DNA of 64,000 bases from Channa striata (taxonomy: Eukaryota > Chordata > Actinopteri > Anabantiformes > Channidae): the NCBI GenBank assembly GCA_033026295.1, contig CM065176.1, positions 10,953,945 to 11,017,944 of the forward strand, written 5' to 3'. Within the stretch, counting starts at the first letter, position 1; each line of letters opens with the position of its first letter. The notes beneath the pieces are model-generated. The model was given only the letters and a program-made list of their open reading frames with translations, made no database searches and was not told where the DNA came from. Shown here one piece after another: positions 27,400 to 39,696 of the stretch. The position numbers and the translations under genes are program-made.

Positions 27400-27720
27400 G
27401 CAAACACACAGAATGATATCCCAACTGTAGGAGCTTGGACACAAATATATGTTTAGGCAGAACAATAATCTGAAGCAAACCTCTAAAATGGTAACAAAAG
27501 GGTTTGAGTCCAATAATTTTGGAGTGTATTGGATTAAGCCATGACCTTAATCTAATACAAAATTTCTGGGCTGAGCAACGAAAGTGGATTTGTGCATTGT
27601 CACAAACCCACAAAGTATATATAACCCCTATGAGGATGTAATAAAATTAAAGCTGAATCTAAAAATGTGTTTGTCTGTTGGAATGCAATATCAAAGTTCT
27701 GAAAAATAAAATTTAGCTAT
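27400..27720 (+). pseudogene. Second Tc1-like relic, opposite orientation
   Basis: On the plus strand the DNA tracks the Tc1 region coding for DNDPKHTSKM (around 27,460-27,490) and then SHDLNPIENLWAE, visible as AAGCCATGACCTTAATCTAA and TTTCTGGGCTGAGC. Many stops and small indels show long decay. It lies immediately beside the minus-strand relic but comes from a different, more diverged copy. Confidence 0.75.
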
Positions 27721-28269
27721 GCTGTATGTACATGCATCTCTTCTCTACATGTTCTGCTATTTTCGCTACATTACTTTTTTAGAATTTCAAATAAGCCTGT
27801 CATTGACCATACTACACTTAATTCAAATAAAATCTGTATCTGGACATTCTGTTTATTTTTCATAAAATACAAAAAAGCAGACAGATTTCTAACCTAAATC
27901 ATATTCTTTAGTATCGTATCTGTCGTCAATCTGACACATTCCATCACAACATCTCCCCGTCTCAAGGACCTCTACAGAGCCCCCTGTCCTCTCATCCAGT
28001 CCCTGGGGCCAAAGTGTCAGATGGGAGCAGTGATCCTAGATCAGTGCTTTCTGTGTTTCTGGAGCAGGAGCCCTCTGCCCTTGGAACCTTTCACTCAGTG
28101 ACAGAATTTCTCAGAGAATTGGTCCTCCGAGCAAGGAAGGAGCATTCATGCGTGTTAATCTTCATTTGCATTGCTACAATCTGAGGCCACGAAATGAGTC
28201 CTCGGGAGAAACAGCAGCTCACTGCCTACAAGGGCAGACTGGCCATAAGGATAAGAGATGGGGGAGGGG

Positions 28270-28305
28270 GAGAGAGAGAGAGAGAGGAGGAGAGAGAGAG
28301 AGAGA
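28270..28305. repeat. GA microsatellite
   Basis: A GA dinucleotide run with one short interruption. On the minus strand it lies inside TRIM44 intron 2 as a CT tract. Confidence 0.95.
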
Positions 28306-28391
28306 TTGGCAGTGACAGAGGAAGTAAAGGCAATGATTGGACATCAGGCGAGTGGATTAAGAAAGCTAATTTCTTTTTCAAGCAAAGGTAG

Positions 28392-28419
28392 GGCGTTCGG
28401 CATACAGACTACGAACGCC
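28392..28419. repeat. CpG-containing perfect hairpin next to a T run
   Basis: Arms GGCGTTCG and CGAACGCC (8 bp, perfect) flank a 12-base loop and are followed by GG or AGG and seven T residues at 28,423-28,429. It stands out in AT-rich intron sequence. It resembles an intrinsic terminator in shape, but that mechanism does not apply to vertebrate Pol II genes, so its function is unknown. Confidence 0.6.
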
Positions 28420-29318
28420 AGGTTTTTTTAATCATGTTTTTCACATGCTTTGTATTATTACTGAACCTTTCTTATCTGAGGGATTCGAGGATGACAGTAA
28501 TGCAAACAAATGAAAAACTGGCAAGACCTACGTTGATTGCGACTCCACATATGCAAAGCCATTTCTGGTCATGCCTGTCTATCAAAAAAGTTAATTTAAC
28601 AAGAAAATGACAGCTTGAATTATTAATATACTACTCTATAGAAGACAAAATTTCTGAGAGTAACAAAATTAGAAACTTCTAAAGATATTGTAACAACACA
28701 GGACATGATGAAGACAGAATAAACTTCACAGGCTAGTAGCTACAAAAAAAGGTTGTGCTTCTCATTAGTCTCTAATGCAGAACAAAAACCCAACACTTTG
28801 GGGATTAAAAAAACTTTGTCTTACTTTGGTGAGACATCAGGATGCACTAAAATGGAAAACAAAGTAAGATGAAACAACTAATATCAAAGTGGGCGCAGCT
28901 TTAACTTCTTCAACTGCATTGACACTTCAGTGGCTCCATCGTTACAACAAGTTCATGGTTTCTGTAAACAAAAAGCATTTATGTTTCCCGTTAACACCCA
29001 AGGCTACAACAAATACCCAATGTGTTCTTTAAAATTAATGTACATCACTGCATGATGCCCAGTTCACCTAGTATTTATTAGTTAAAACAATATCACATGT
29101 AACTACTCCATAAGCGGAGAGTTAAAATGTTAATTTTGTTTAAATGTTCTCACTGGTCTTGCTGTGTATTCAGAGGTCCATTTTGTGCAATGTTTTTTTC
29201 TAAAAAGGCTTAAATAGCATTAATAGAACATTAGAAGCAAATGGATTTGAACTGTCCTTGCCCTCGGCAATAGTGGCCATGCTCCAAGTGAACATTAAAC
29301 ATTACATTTCTCTTCTTT

Positions 29319-29338
29319 CTCTCTCTCTCTCTCTCTCT
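29319..29338. repeat. CT microsatellite
   Basis: A CT dinucleotide run within TRIM44 intron 2. Confidence 0.93.
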
Positions 29339-29886
29339 TTTCTTTAGGACTTCCAGTTATTACATTTATCAATTTAGCCTCCAACATAACACAGCAATAC
29401 ACAGAAAGGTAATTTGAGAAACACCAGCTCTTAATAAGTCATATACAGTAATATAAAGTAGAGAGGTAAGGTAAGTTGAAATAGTAAAAAATGGAACAGA
29501 AGGCCTTCGGTTTTATAATAGAGGAGTTTCAATATACAGCACCTTTTTATTGGTTTTGAGTGAAGCAATGTCAGCCAAGCAACTTTCTGGGAATGATACT
29601 GAGTAATTCAATTAAAATCCTGTGAGCGGAGACAAAACGGGAATGACAGCCTTAAAGCGCAATAGGAGATGGAATAGAAAGAAAGAAAGAAGGGGAGGAG
29701 AGAGAAAGAAAAGTATGAGGTAGAGGAGCGCAAGAAAAAGCAGGATGAATAAACCTAACAACAGCAGCCAAGTCTTTTCATCCCTCTCCCTTCTGTTTCT
29801 CAGCCTTGGCTCCCTAAGACAGCTTTAATGTGTCTGCTGCTCTTGTAGATTTTATGAGGCAGGGAAAATGGATGTAGCCACTGCAA

Positions 29887-29910
29887 ACACACACACACAC
29901 ACACACACAC
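29887..29910. repeat. CA microsatellite
   Basis: An AC dinucleotide run within TRIM44 intron 2. Confidence 0.95.
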
Positions 29911-32900
29911 GCACATTAGTGCCTGGGATGATGTTGCCATGCTGCTTCTAGATATCGGACACCTTTCTCTGTAGCTGCTCCACAGGCAGCTGTGCCCTAG
30001 ACGAAACCCTGTGCGGCAGAAAAGTGAGTAAATAAAACATGTGAGATCAATCTGCTGGCTACCTGCTGTCCTGGTCTGAAGCCACAACACGCTTCACATA
30101 TAATTTCCAGCTTTCTGACAATAGGTAATTCTTGCTGACTGGCTGAGCGACAGACTGACAGCCATCCAGGATTCTCTTAATATGTTTAGCCTCTGGTCAC
30201 CTATTAATATGTATGCAGCTTCGTCACTGTTTTTTCATTATATTTCAATCCTCTTGTGGGGAATGAATATATGAGCTTTGGGAGATTAAAATCCCCACAC
30301 CTGCAGCAAGACACATCATTAAAAAGACGGAAATTTAATAAGCAAACAGCAGCTTTGGGGTTAAAGCTTTTCATCCATCCCTCCGCTCCTCACAGACAGC
30401 TGCTCACACCTATTCCTCTCTGAAGTCTTTTAAGATGTCAATACCATGTAATTTAACCTCCTCCAACTTCTGTCGATCTCCCTCTCTGTCTTTACCTTAC
30501 ATGCCTTTACACCACACACACACAAATAACTTCCTTCACTAGGAGGCAGTCACTCTGATGGCTACCTGTCATGCATAATAAGAAATGCTGACATTTGAGA
30601 GTGCAGAGACGACACAGTGACAAATCCACATAATGGTTCCTAACATCCCCCTGTGAGCGAACAGGCAAGTGCTTTTCTTGAGAGCACACTGCACCTCTAT
30701 AGAGGGAGCAGCACAAGACTAAATGTCCAGGCAGTCCTTGGGGCAGCACTGATATTTCGGTATGATAATAGACATGAACTCAGGTGGGGTGTGGACTAGC
30801 AGAAAAAGTGGTACCTCTCACAGGCCAGTCAAATTAACCTTCCAAATTATGCCACTGTGCATGGGTCACATCTCTGCAGGTAGTAGGCAATGCTCCTGTA
30901 TGCCACTGCTCTCCGATGGGTTCAGACACAGTTATAGAAGCAGAGCATGAGGCAGAACCTGAGCTGCAGGGGTGATTTGGAGAGCAGGTGCAGCTCCTGC
31001 CAAATAGCTGAGACCATAGCTGAGAGCTAGCTGTATATCCTTGATGCAGCCACTCACTGATGCATATCTTAAAGCACGTAACTGTCAGAGGTAATATTTT
31101 ATTATCAGTGGCAGAACATGTGCCCATTATTGCATCTGTAGTGAAAATACAACCACTGATTTTAAAGTTGCCTCTTATGGAAACACAGTTTGCAGATGCT
31201 GCCTCGCTTGATATCAGGAGAAAGGAGACTATGCGAGTAACACACCAGTCACCCATGGATGTCCAGAATGCAATACGTTGAAGGTTAAGAAAGACAAATT
31301 AGGTGAAAATAGCTCTTTGTTTGTGAAAAGAGTCACAAACACTTACATCCCATTCCATCAAAACTACCATGTACTGTTGCACCAGGCACACCTACTGACT
31401 GAGTAACTGCCATCAGCATAAAACAGGTCAACCGTACTGCTCTGACTATAGAGGTGTAAGGATGTTTAACAAGTGAAAAATAGAAGGCAGCCATATGCAC
31501 AGTGTGCAGATTTAGGATTTAATGAGGGTTTGTACTGTAGAAGGCTTTGTTATAAATATATATGTTTTTTACTATTCATAAATATTTAAATATATTATAT
31601 TTAACATTGTATGCAGGGATACGAATTATCAGAAACCCTTCACAACTGAACTCTGTGTAATACACCATATCCCGATTTGCAATCCAAGACTGAATAAACC
31701 AATTTTTGTCAACTTACCAAGTTCAACAAGGTATTAATATTTCAGGATTCAGTTTTTCGCTATTTTATACATAAAAATAACAAAGCCACAGTCACTTTAA
31801 AACTACAACCTCTGACACTTTTTGACTCAGCACTTCTGAGTCAAAAAAGTGACAATTGAAGCCAGGAAACGACATGACTTGTTAATCGCACAGTGATGCC
31901 GTCACTCCTACACTCGAAACACAATTGTCTCTGCAGAAACCCAACAAGCAAGATCTGTGATGTGTGAATGGGGTGGCATGAGAACTATATGGATTGACAT
32001 AATTGGCTCTTGTGTTTACTGCCTATCGCTTATATGACATAATCTCTTTAAAATCTCTTTCTAACTCCGTTCCAGGCTGCTTTGTTTCCACTGCTGCTAT
32101 GTCTGCATCCTTGCAGCGCTTACAGTTGTTACTGTTGTACCTACTAAATTAGAAATGCATAATGGCATTTTTTTTCTCAGTTCTGGCTCCCCCAAGATCA
32201 AATCCAGGTATAATCAAGATTTGTTAAAAGCCTACCAAAAAAAAAAATCACATGCTACGTAGAAAGGACTTATTTGATAAAAATGCCAAGGTTAAATCTA
32301 TGGTGTCAATAATACATGCAAACATGCTCTGGAGCAAAAGAAATACTAAATTCATATTAATTTTGTTTAATATATTTTGACCAACATTTTCCTCAGATAT
32401 GGCTCTAGAATCCATGTAAAAAATTAACATAATAAACCTTTGAGCCACTACAGCTTATATTGTAGAGTACATTATAACCATTTCATTCATATAAAAAAGT
32501 GGGATAACATGAAAGCACACATACACATGATTAAATATTAAGCTCCTGCAGACTATTATGTACATACAGAGCCCCTATTATAATTTGTACAAATAGAATA
32601 GAAGTATAAACGTGGAAACATTCATAGTGGACAAAGTCCGCAGCAAAAAGCAGCTTCCTATATTTTCATTGTCTGCTATCTGCTGCAATTACTATGCTTC
32701 CTACGCTTCAAGTTTTGTCTAAAATCCTTAACATTAATTTCACATCCTGGCACTTCACTGAGAGATATGTTTGAAAGGAAATTATCAGCCAATTCAACAA
32801 AAACACATGAGACAACCACATAATGAAAAGCAATGTAATATTCACAATGTATGCTGTCATTCCTTATAAGGAGGTCAAATGCAGCTTTTATTGCTACAGA

Positions 32901-33038
32901 GAAATTCTCATTTCATGATAAGAGTGAGTTGGAGCTCATTATTAAATGAGAGCAAATCTTTTGGCAGATTTTCTTTTTCATGGGTCTTACTGTAAAACTT
33001 GTGGATTCGACTCAGTGTTCTGGGCTGTATGCACTCAC

Positions 33039-33116
33039 CTCAGGGTTGGTCCATTTGGTCTTGATCTTCTCAGCCATCTGCTGTGTGCAGCCCAGCAGGT
33101 CATAACCCTGCCTGCT
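33039..33116 (-). CDS. trim44: TRIM44, 78-nt second coding exon
   Basis: This is a short exon of exactly 26 codons (residues 216-241), too small to stand out as an open frame. It is bounded by the acceptor CTCCACTTGTAG and the donor GTGAGT, and joins phase 0 to phase 0. Its translation starts SRQGYDLLGCTQQ and ends KTKWTNPE. It fits between the B-box exon and the coiled-coil exon, matching the human stretch after EELRSKD that ends SSDPK. The segment begins the helical coiled-coil region. Confidence 0.9.
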
Positions 33117-34564
33117 CTACAAGTGGAGCAGACAAACAAACAGTAAAAACAACAAAGTCTTTCACTACAGCTCGTACACACAGATTATTTCTGTGCAACT
33201 CAAACAAAAAGACAGAGACACACAGTTTCATTAGTTATAGGTTATAAGCTGGTAACAAAGTATCAAATTAAATTATTCTATCCTTGGATGACAGACTGGG
33301 AACACTGAAAAAGGCAGAAAAACTAATTTAAAAAGTGTGGATTAATCTTCTCAGTATTGATAACGTGATCACTTAATGGATATGGAGGTTTTAGGTATCT
33401 CACACACTCACAAGGAAAAGTTATGTCTCGTCCTTGGCAAGTCACTCAATCACACCTACAATTTAAAACACTAAGTTTGACATGCTACATGCTCAGTGTA
33501 GTGCTCAGCAACAAAAAATGTATATCGCCAACACAGGAAGTAGAATAAAGCTAGTATAGGTCTAGAGTAAATAATGCAGCCTTGGGCTGTGTGTCTCCGT
33601 GTGTGACCCTTTTTGTCTGTCATCAATCCATATGTGGCTGTGACGTAAGAGATCCAGTGAAGTGTGCTGCTCTACTTTGTTTTTCAGATGTACAGCCACA
33701 GGGCAGAGGACAACTCTCTGGCTCTATAAATCACGGTTAGCACATCATGAGGATTGTTACTGCTCTTGCTAAATGCGCCAGCTTTGCGTGATGTTTTTCA
33801 AATTAGGTTCTTGCTGAGATTTTCAAATTGATTCGGTTTATTTTAGAGTTCCCAAACAAAACCCTTGACTGTTCAAAATATTAATCCAAAACTAATCCCT
33901 GGTTTCTGATACTATCAGAGGTCTCTTAATTGAGCCTCTGTGTAGAAACACAGTTTGAATGTGTTCAGTGAGCTGATAACATCAGGCTGGGTCTAAACGT
34001 TGCTATAATCATCAAAAACACTCTGCTCTGCAGAAATGAGCCCAAACTGATGATGGAATTATTCTCAAAGCCCAGCACAACATCAACCAAACTTGCTAGA
34101 TCAACTGCAATGCTGCACCGAGTGACTGGTGACATACTGAGCCATTCATTATGGTAGGGTAAAGTCATAACTGGTGCAGGGCCAAAGGGACATCTGGGCA
34201 TATTTATAATGTTTAATCTTGTTTTCAGTTGTCACAGAAATTATTTATGTAGCTTTGTAATTAAATCAGCTTATTATTGATGTTATGTGTGTGGTCATGA
34301 GACATTTTAAAGTATAAAATGTTACACAGCCCTAACAGAGCCCTGGTGAGTTGACTTAAAGACTACAGGGCCTACAGCTATTGGCATAATACTTAATACT
34401 GAATTAGAAATGCAAACCACATAGGCAATGCTGTGAATACATTACGTTACAGATTACAGAGCTGGGGCATGCCGTAGAAAGCAAGTGCCATTGAGGACAT
34501 GAAGTAAACCTTAACACGCTGGTCTACACAATAAAACCTGTCATGATGTGAGTGTGCAAGTCAC
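33117..34564 (-). other. trim44: TRIM44 intron 1
   Basis: The intron lies between the two assigned splice sites, donor GTGACT and acceptor CTTGTAG, and is about 1.4 kb long. I see no conserved coding segment, RNA gene or transposon in it. Confidence 0.85.
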
Positions 34565-35209
34565 CTTTTGCCAGACGTAGGCCTCATGCAGAGTGATGAT
34601 CTCATGATCCCTGTGCTCACCCTGCACAGCACAAACCACACAGATTATCTTCTCATGGGGTTTACAGTAGAGGGAACCTTCCTGTCCATGCTCCTTGCAG
34701 CGCAGTCGCTCTACTGTCACCGTGTCCCTTTTCGCAGCTACTCCAGCAGCCACGGGCTCCTGCCCGGCCTCTGCACCCTCAGCTTCATCACCCAGTTCAG
34801 GCTCCAGCAGCAAACCATTCTGGGCTTCGTTTCTCTCTGCAGCATCACCACTCTCAAATTCATTAGCCACTGCCACTACAAGCGGTGCCATCCACTGATT
34901 TGCGCCCATTACAGCTGCCCTCTGCGCACCAGCCTCATTCTCAGCTACGCCTCCAACTAAGGAGTCTCTGTGAGTGCCAAGTCTATTACCTTGTGTCCCC
35001 TCGTGGTCATAAGGCGTTAACGGGTGATGCGTACTGCTGGCATGTCTCTCACCATGGACTGGGCAAAATGCAAAACTGCAGGTGTGGCACACTTGTGTGG
35101 CTGGCAAGGCCTCGTCAGGCTCGCACGCATCACACGATCCGTCCATCTGTGGCAGCTCCTCCTCTTTCACCCCTGAGGCTCCTTCCTGGGTTTCCCCTTT
35201 GTGGTCCAT
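34565..35209 (-). CDS. trim44: TRIM44, first coding exon (zinc finger and B-box)
   Basis: This exon encodes residues 1-215. It starts at the ATG at 35,207-35,209 and ends in a WQK sequence followed by donor GTGACT. An N-terminal zinc finger carries Cys26, Cys29, Cys41, Cys44, Cys49 and His52, with the TRIM44-typical CDACEPDEA segment. A B-box follows at about 168-205, with candidate ligands Cys171, His174, Cys182, His185, Cys190, Cys193, His199 and His202. There is no RING domain, which is the hallmark of TRIM44. Human TRIM44 has a long Glu-rich run between the two fingers. Here residues 66-160 are only mildly acidic and rich in Ala and Gly. Human TRIM44 is reported to stabilise TRIM17 and other partners by opposing their ubiquitination. 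The neighbouring fjx1 supports orthology. The antisense frames across this exon are shadows. Confidence 0.93.
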
Positions 35210-35965
35210 AGTGACTGATAATGATTCTGGGGATTAGAGGAATTAGTCTTATAGACGATGCACAGAGCAGAGGGAATGTTATTAATAGCTGTGACCTTTT
35301 GTAAACTGCTCTAAAATTTGCGCAGGGGAAAGTCCAAGATGCTGAGGACTAATCCCCTCAGATATAACGTTCCCACCGTGGATGGTGAGAGAGAGAGCCA
35401 CGCTCACACACAAGTTACACGGAAAAATCCGTCTGCATGGACAATAAACAGGAAGAGCCCATGTGCAGTCGCTGAACTGTCTTTGTGTGCAAACACGCTC
35501 GCTTTGTTTACTCACTCACAAACCGAAAGTGCAATGCATGGAGCCTCAGCGTGGCCAAACGCCCACGCTCCCCTCCTCTCCCCTCTCTACATCATCTGGC
35601 CCTGACACATCTGTGTTGTGTTCTGTTTTTTTTGTCCATCGCCCTCTATCCCTGGTTTCAGTGCAGTCTGAAGGTGTGTGAGGCTGAAACTGTGAAAACT
35701 GACCGTGGTGAATAATGCACACACACACACACACACAGAGAGAGAAAGAAATCACTTTTTCTGGCTCCTTCTCCTCTGAGCCTTCCTCTCCTAAGCATTG
35801 TGTGTCTATTTACTCTTTCCCACTGCTGGCAGAAAAAGTGCTGTAATGCAAAGAAAACTCTCCCCTTTTCCACCACCTCCTTCTGAAACACACAGAGGCA
35901 TTTTCTCCCTTTTTCTCCTGTGAGTCTTACCAGTTTGCACCTCACTGCAGTGTGGAGCTGCTCAC
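35210..35965 (-). other. trim44: Probable TRIM44 5' UTR intron
   Basis: This lies between the candidate untranslated first exon and the coding exon. It has donor GTGAGC at one end and a pyrimidine-rich acceptor region at the other. It contains a CA repeat followed by GA at 35,718-35,750. Open frames here overlap antisense or UTR sequence and look non-coding. Confidence 0.4.
35718..35738. repeat. CA microsatellite
   Basis: A CA run followed directly by a short GA run, upstream of the TRIM44 coding exon. Confidence 0.95.
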
Positions 35966-36340
35966 CTGGGTTTTTCCTCTCCCGCTCTGATTTTTTTCTC
36001 TCCAGAGCTTGATGTGAAATCATGTAGAGTCAGTGAACGCATTAGCTCGGCAGCTAACTTCCGTAGCACGCTCGAAGAATCCGGCAGCATTTCACTTCCT
36101 TGTTTTCATCAGCTGCTGTCTGTCCTTTTTTTTTTTTTCTACTTCCTGCTTGAAGTCTCAGGCGTGTTCGAGAGCGGCAGAGACACACACAGGCCGGAGA
36201 GAGAAAACGAGCGGAACAGAGACTGTGAAAAGGGAAAGTGGAGGCAGGTCAGGTCAACAGCGAAGAACTGGGCTCCATGTCCCGTGTTCCATTAGCTGAC
36301 GTGTTTAGCGTTAGCTGCGCACTTTGCCCCGAACGTCTCC
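35966..36340 (-). promoter_or_regulatory. trim44: Probable TRIM44 promoter and untranslated first exon
   Basis: About 0.8-1.1 kb upstream of the TRIM44 ATG is a patch with more CpG than its surroundings and several ETS-like ACTTCC elements (near 36,058, 36,095 and 36,140). On the minus strand a strong donor, CCCAG followed by GTGAGC, ends at 35,966. Just before the start codon are acceptor-like sites (ATCCCCAG and TTATCAG, around 35,215-35,235). Together these suggest a 5' UTR exon spliced to the coding exon. No transcript evidence is available, so the start site and exon extent are inferred. Confidence 0.45.
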
Positions 36341-37067
36341 TACAGCGGAGAATATGGTTTCAAGTTGGATATTCAGCAGATTTTTGGATGAAAAAATACC
36401 AATAAATCCGTGTGTGGTGTTCGCAGCGCGTGCGACAATTTTTTCACCTACGCACTAATATTTAGGGACCATCAGTAAATCACTGTTAGATTGTGGAAAC
36501 TAACTAACTAACTACTAACTAACTACTAAAATTATTATATTTTAGTAGCGTAATGTGAGTAAAGGTACAGTCATTTTTCCTATTCATACGTATTATTATA
36601 TAAAATTAATAATATTAAAAAGTACTAATAGTGGCCAGAACAGTGGAAGAATATACACATATTATAACAGGACTTGACACAATAGGTCACATAACTTATT
36701 AAAATATAATATTTGTCTAATAAATACCCCGTGTTAGAAGGGTCTCAGCAGTCTAAGAGTAATTTGTGCATATATGTGTAATATATGTGCATATATGTGG
36801 AGTAGGTGAAATTGTCTGTCATGAAACACCAGTCTGGAATCTGCTGGCAGGAGGTATTTTCATATGAATATGTGTTAAATATTTAACTTCAAACAAAATT
36901 TAGAAGATACACCTCTTGTCCTGACTTTTTGCATTATACCAAATTATTTAAAAATTAAAAGAAAGGATATGGGATTAAAGTCAACTTTAAATTGGCTAAC
37001 TATGTTAACATAAAATATTGTGGGCTAAATAAAGCTCAGCAAACACATAATGCCCACAGTCTTACAT

Positions 37068-37071
<4 letters not shown>

Positions 37072-37118
<47 letters not shown>

Positions 37119-37126
37119 AACACACA
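37072..37126. repeat. Compound AT then CA microsatellite
   Basis: An uninterrupted AT run of about 18 units passes into an imperfect CA run. Confidence 0.96.
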
Positions 37127-38431
37127 GCCTGTATAAACTGAGAGTGATGATCAGGGTTATCAGTAGGACTGGACCATGCAGGATTGTTTTGTGTATCACA
37201 ATGATGGGAAAAAAGTAAGAAAGACACTTAAAGAAATGTAATCTTTAAAAATTTATAAGCCTTCTTTTTGTCTTTTCTGTTGTCTTACCTGTTTAAGTCT
37301 GTCCACTTTTGTCTTACTCTAACAAAGACGACATCTCAAAACAACAAACAGACATTTACATTTACATTTGAAAAGAATCTTTGATTTATCGTTCTTTAGT
37401 GTTTGCAGAATCTGTTTAATTCTATGTAAAATATTACATTATATCAGTTGTAATAGGTTGAAAAAACTTTATCTTAACCAATGCTTAACTCTAAAGTTGC
37501 TTTGTAAGAATGAATGCACAAGATTATTATTGCATCGAGTAAACAACGATCGTAATATACAGGGCAGAAATGAGATTGAATGAAACCAAAAGCCATTACA
37601 TATATACTTAGGCTATATCAGAAAATGTGTGGCTGTTTTACTATTTTAAATTTATAGGGTGTTAAAAGAAATGCACATTAGTGGTCATACATCAATTTAT
37701 AGCTAACTACAATAATGTGAGAGAGCTACGAGGCCTGACAAAGGCGCATTTATAATCTGAATACAGGACCTGGGTTAGGTGGAAGAGTAAACAAATTTTG
37801 AATTTTAACACCGGTGTTAATGGGGGAGTTTGTAATTATAATGTCGGCTTCCCCCTCCTGTTCACGTCCTTACCCTCCATAAACCTGCACCGAGAGACAA
37901 TGGGGCAGGATTAGAGGTCTGGAGAGGGAAACAGAGAGATGAGGAAAAAACAAGCTGTTTTCTGTAAAGAGACCTAAAGAGGCTATTGAGCTGGGCTTCG
38001 CACACGCGGTATTTGGTAAATAATTGTTGACTGTTACTCGGATTTGAATGGCAAACCATAAATATTCATAAAGTACTTTCCAAGTAAGCCTGCAGCACTT
38101 ACTTGATGTGGATCATGATGCTGCCTGTCTTTGCCTAAGTTTTTGAGCTGTTTTGGTGTGCAGTCCTCTTATACAGTGATTTATTATAAGACTATAAACA
38201 GTAAGGGTGACTCAGTGAAAACCTACCCTACTGGCAAAAATCAAATTTGCTTTGGAATGAGCCATACTGAGGTAACAGTTAAAATTAAACTGTGTGTCCA
38301 GGGGGCATTTAATCATAACAGGTGTATCATTTTGATTAGAACTACAAAGAGATTTGCCACACACACTCCAGAAGGAACACAGTGTACCACGCTGCATGTT
38401 TAATGCAATGTTAAATGGTCATCAGACTTTA

Positions 38432-38436
<5 letters not shown>

Positions 38437-38466
<30 letters not shown>
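38437..38466. repeat. AT microsatellite
   Basis: A perfect AT dinucleotide run of about 15 units. Confidence 0.96.
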
Positions 38467-38468
<2 letters not shown>

Positions 38469-39615
38469 CTGCATTTAATGCTGCAGAACAACAACAGACA
38501 GCATTATCTTGCACTCTGGATAAAACTAAAAACAATTAATAGGCTCATTGACTTGCAATTCATTAGAAAAAGCACTCACTATAAATACAATATGTGACTC
38601 CTGATAGGAATTTAGATTTGTTTCTTTCTCCACCCAGGGATTGTAGGGAAACACATGCAATAGGAGCTAAATTTGTTTACCCAAATTGTGATTCCACAGC
38701 TCAGATAAGCTTGTGCATGGAAACGGGCAACACAAAGAACATCAAGCTCTCAGAAATGCCAGCCAAGAGTGAAGAGGGGGAAGCTTTGGCAGACAAGCAC
38801 AGTAGACAGAAAACACTTACCTAATGCCTCAGTTTTAACATTGGTTTATTGGCATGAAGTCAGCTGTTAGTTTCAAAATGGCGTTAGCTTCTGTTCCACC
38901 CTTATCTGTGGAGTTATTATTTATTTATTTTTCCCAAACCCTTATTGGGCCTACGGATATATCTCTGGATGCTCTTGACTTTTACACAACTCTCATTGCC
39001 TGCCATAGCCATGCGACTTAAATAAAGTCAATATAGGCTGTTTTGCATAATTGTTTGTTGATCCATGTTTCTCTTTTATAACTGAACTTTGATGAATAAA
39101 CTTTATACTTTTGTAGGCCTGATTTGAAACTTGAACTGAAATAAAGAGGGGTTTTATACAGGTGTTGTTATCCGGTTAAATTTGTGATGATGCTTTTGAA
39201 ATGTACTCATCTTTTGTTTTCTGTGTGTATGTGTGTGTGTTCAGGGCCGGTTATGAGAAAGGCAGCTGTCAACACCAATCAGAAGCAGTGAGATTCAGGT
39301 GAGGGATGAATTTTTGAGGGAAGTAGCGTACATAAAGAGTTGCAGTTCTAAAGATCTTGTTTTTGAAAACATTGTTCATTACACAATGAACATATGTCCA
39401 CAAAACAGTTTTGCTTCAATATACAAAAGAAAACCACGGTGCATTGGTTTTATCATCATTATTATGGCAGTAAATGGCAAGAATGTCAATTATAATAGAC
39501 TCATCCTGGCTCCTATTTATTATAAGGGTTTATCAAAAAATTATTAAGTCTATACGGTTTTCCTGGATATAAATCAAGAAATATAAATTATTGTTGAAAG
39601 AAAAAAATACACATA

Positions 39616-39696
39616 TATTGACCAAAAAAACAGAATCAGTATTTATGTTTGAGGCTGTATCCTTCCCTTAATGAGTCATTTAGTCAGTAATCACAC
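39616..39696 (+). repeat. Duplicated element, copy 1
   Basis: This 81-bp stretch aligns without gaps to 40,509-40,589 at 60 of 81 positions by my count. The core, 39,651-39,696, matches at 37 of 46, including GAGGCTG, ATCCTTCC and GTCATTTA. Weaker similarity seems to continue past the block (TGTGAGTCACTGA near 39,792 against TGTGACTCATTGG near 40,662). Its nature is unknown. Confidence 0.6.

Larger units (their letters stand above)
24633..33038 (-). other. trim44: TRIM44 intron 2
   Basis: This 8.4-kb intron runs from donor GTGAGT to acceptor GTCTTAG. It contains two decayed Tc1-like copies (about 26.39-27.16 and 27.40-27.72 kb), GA, CT and CA microsatellites, and a CpG-containing perfect hairpin at 28.4 kb. 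Several stretches of 60-140 codons are open, but none resembles a known protein or carries consistent splice sites. Confidence 0.8.

Noticed and set aside
30834..31256. A 140-codon minus-strand open frame in TRIM44 intron 2
   Set aside because: It is Cys/Ser-rich without any known domain spacing. No splice or promoter context supports it.
34568..34960. A 130-codon plus-strand open frame
   Set aside because: It is the antisense shadow of TRIM44 exon 1.
35658..36023. A 121-codon minus-strand open frame upstream of TRIM44
   Set aside because: It covers a CA repeat and the probable 5' leader and intron of TRIM44, is low-complexity, and matches no family.
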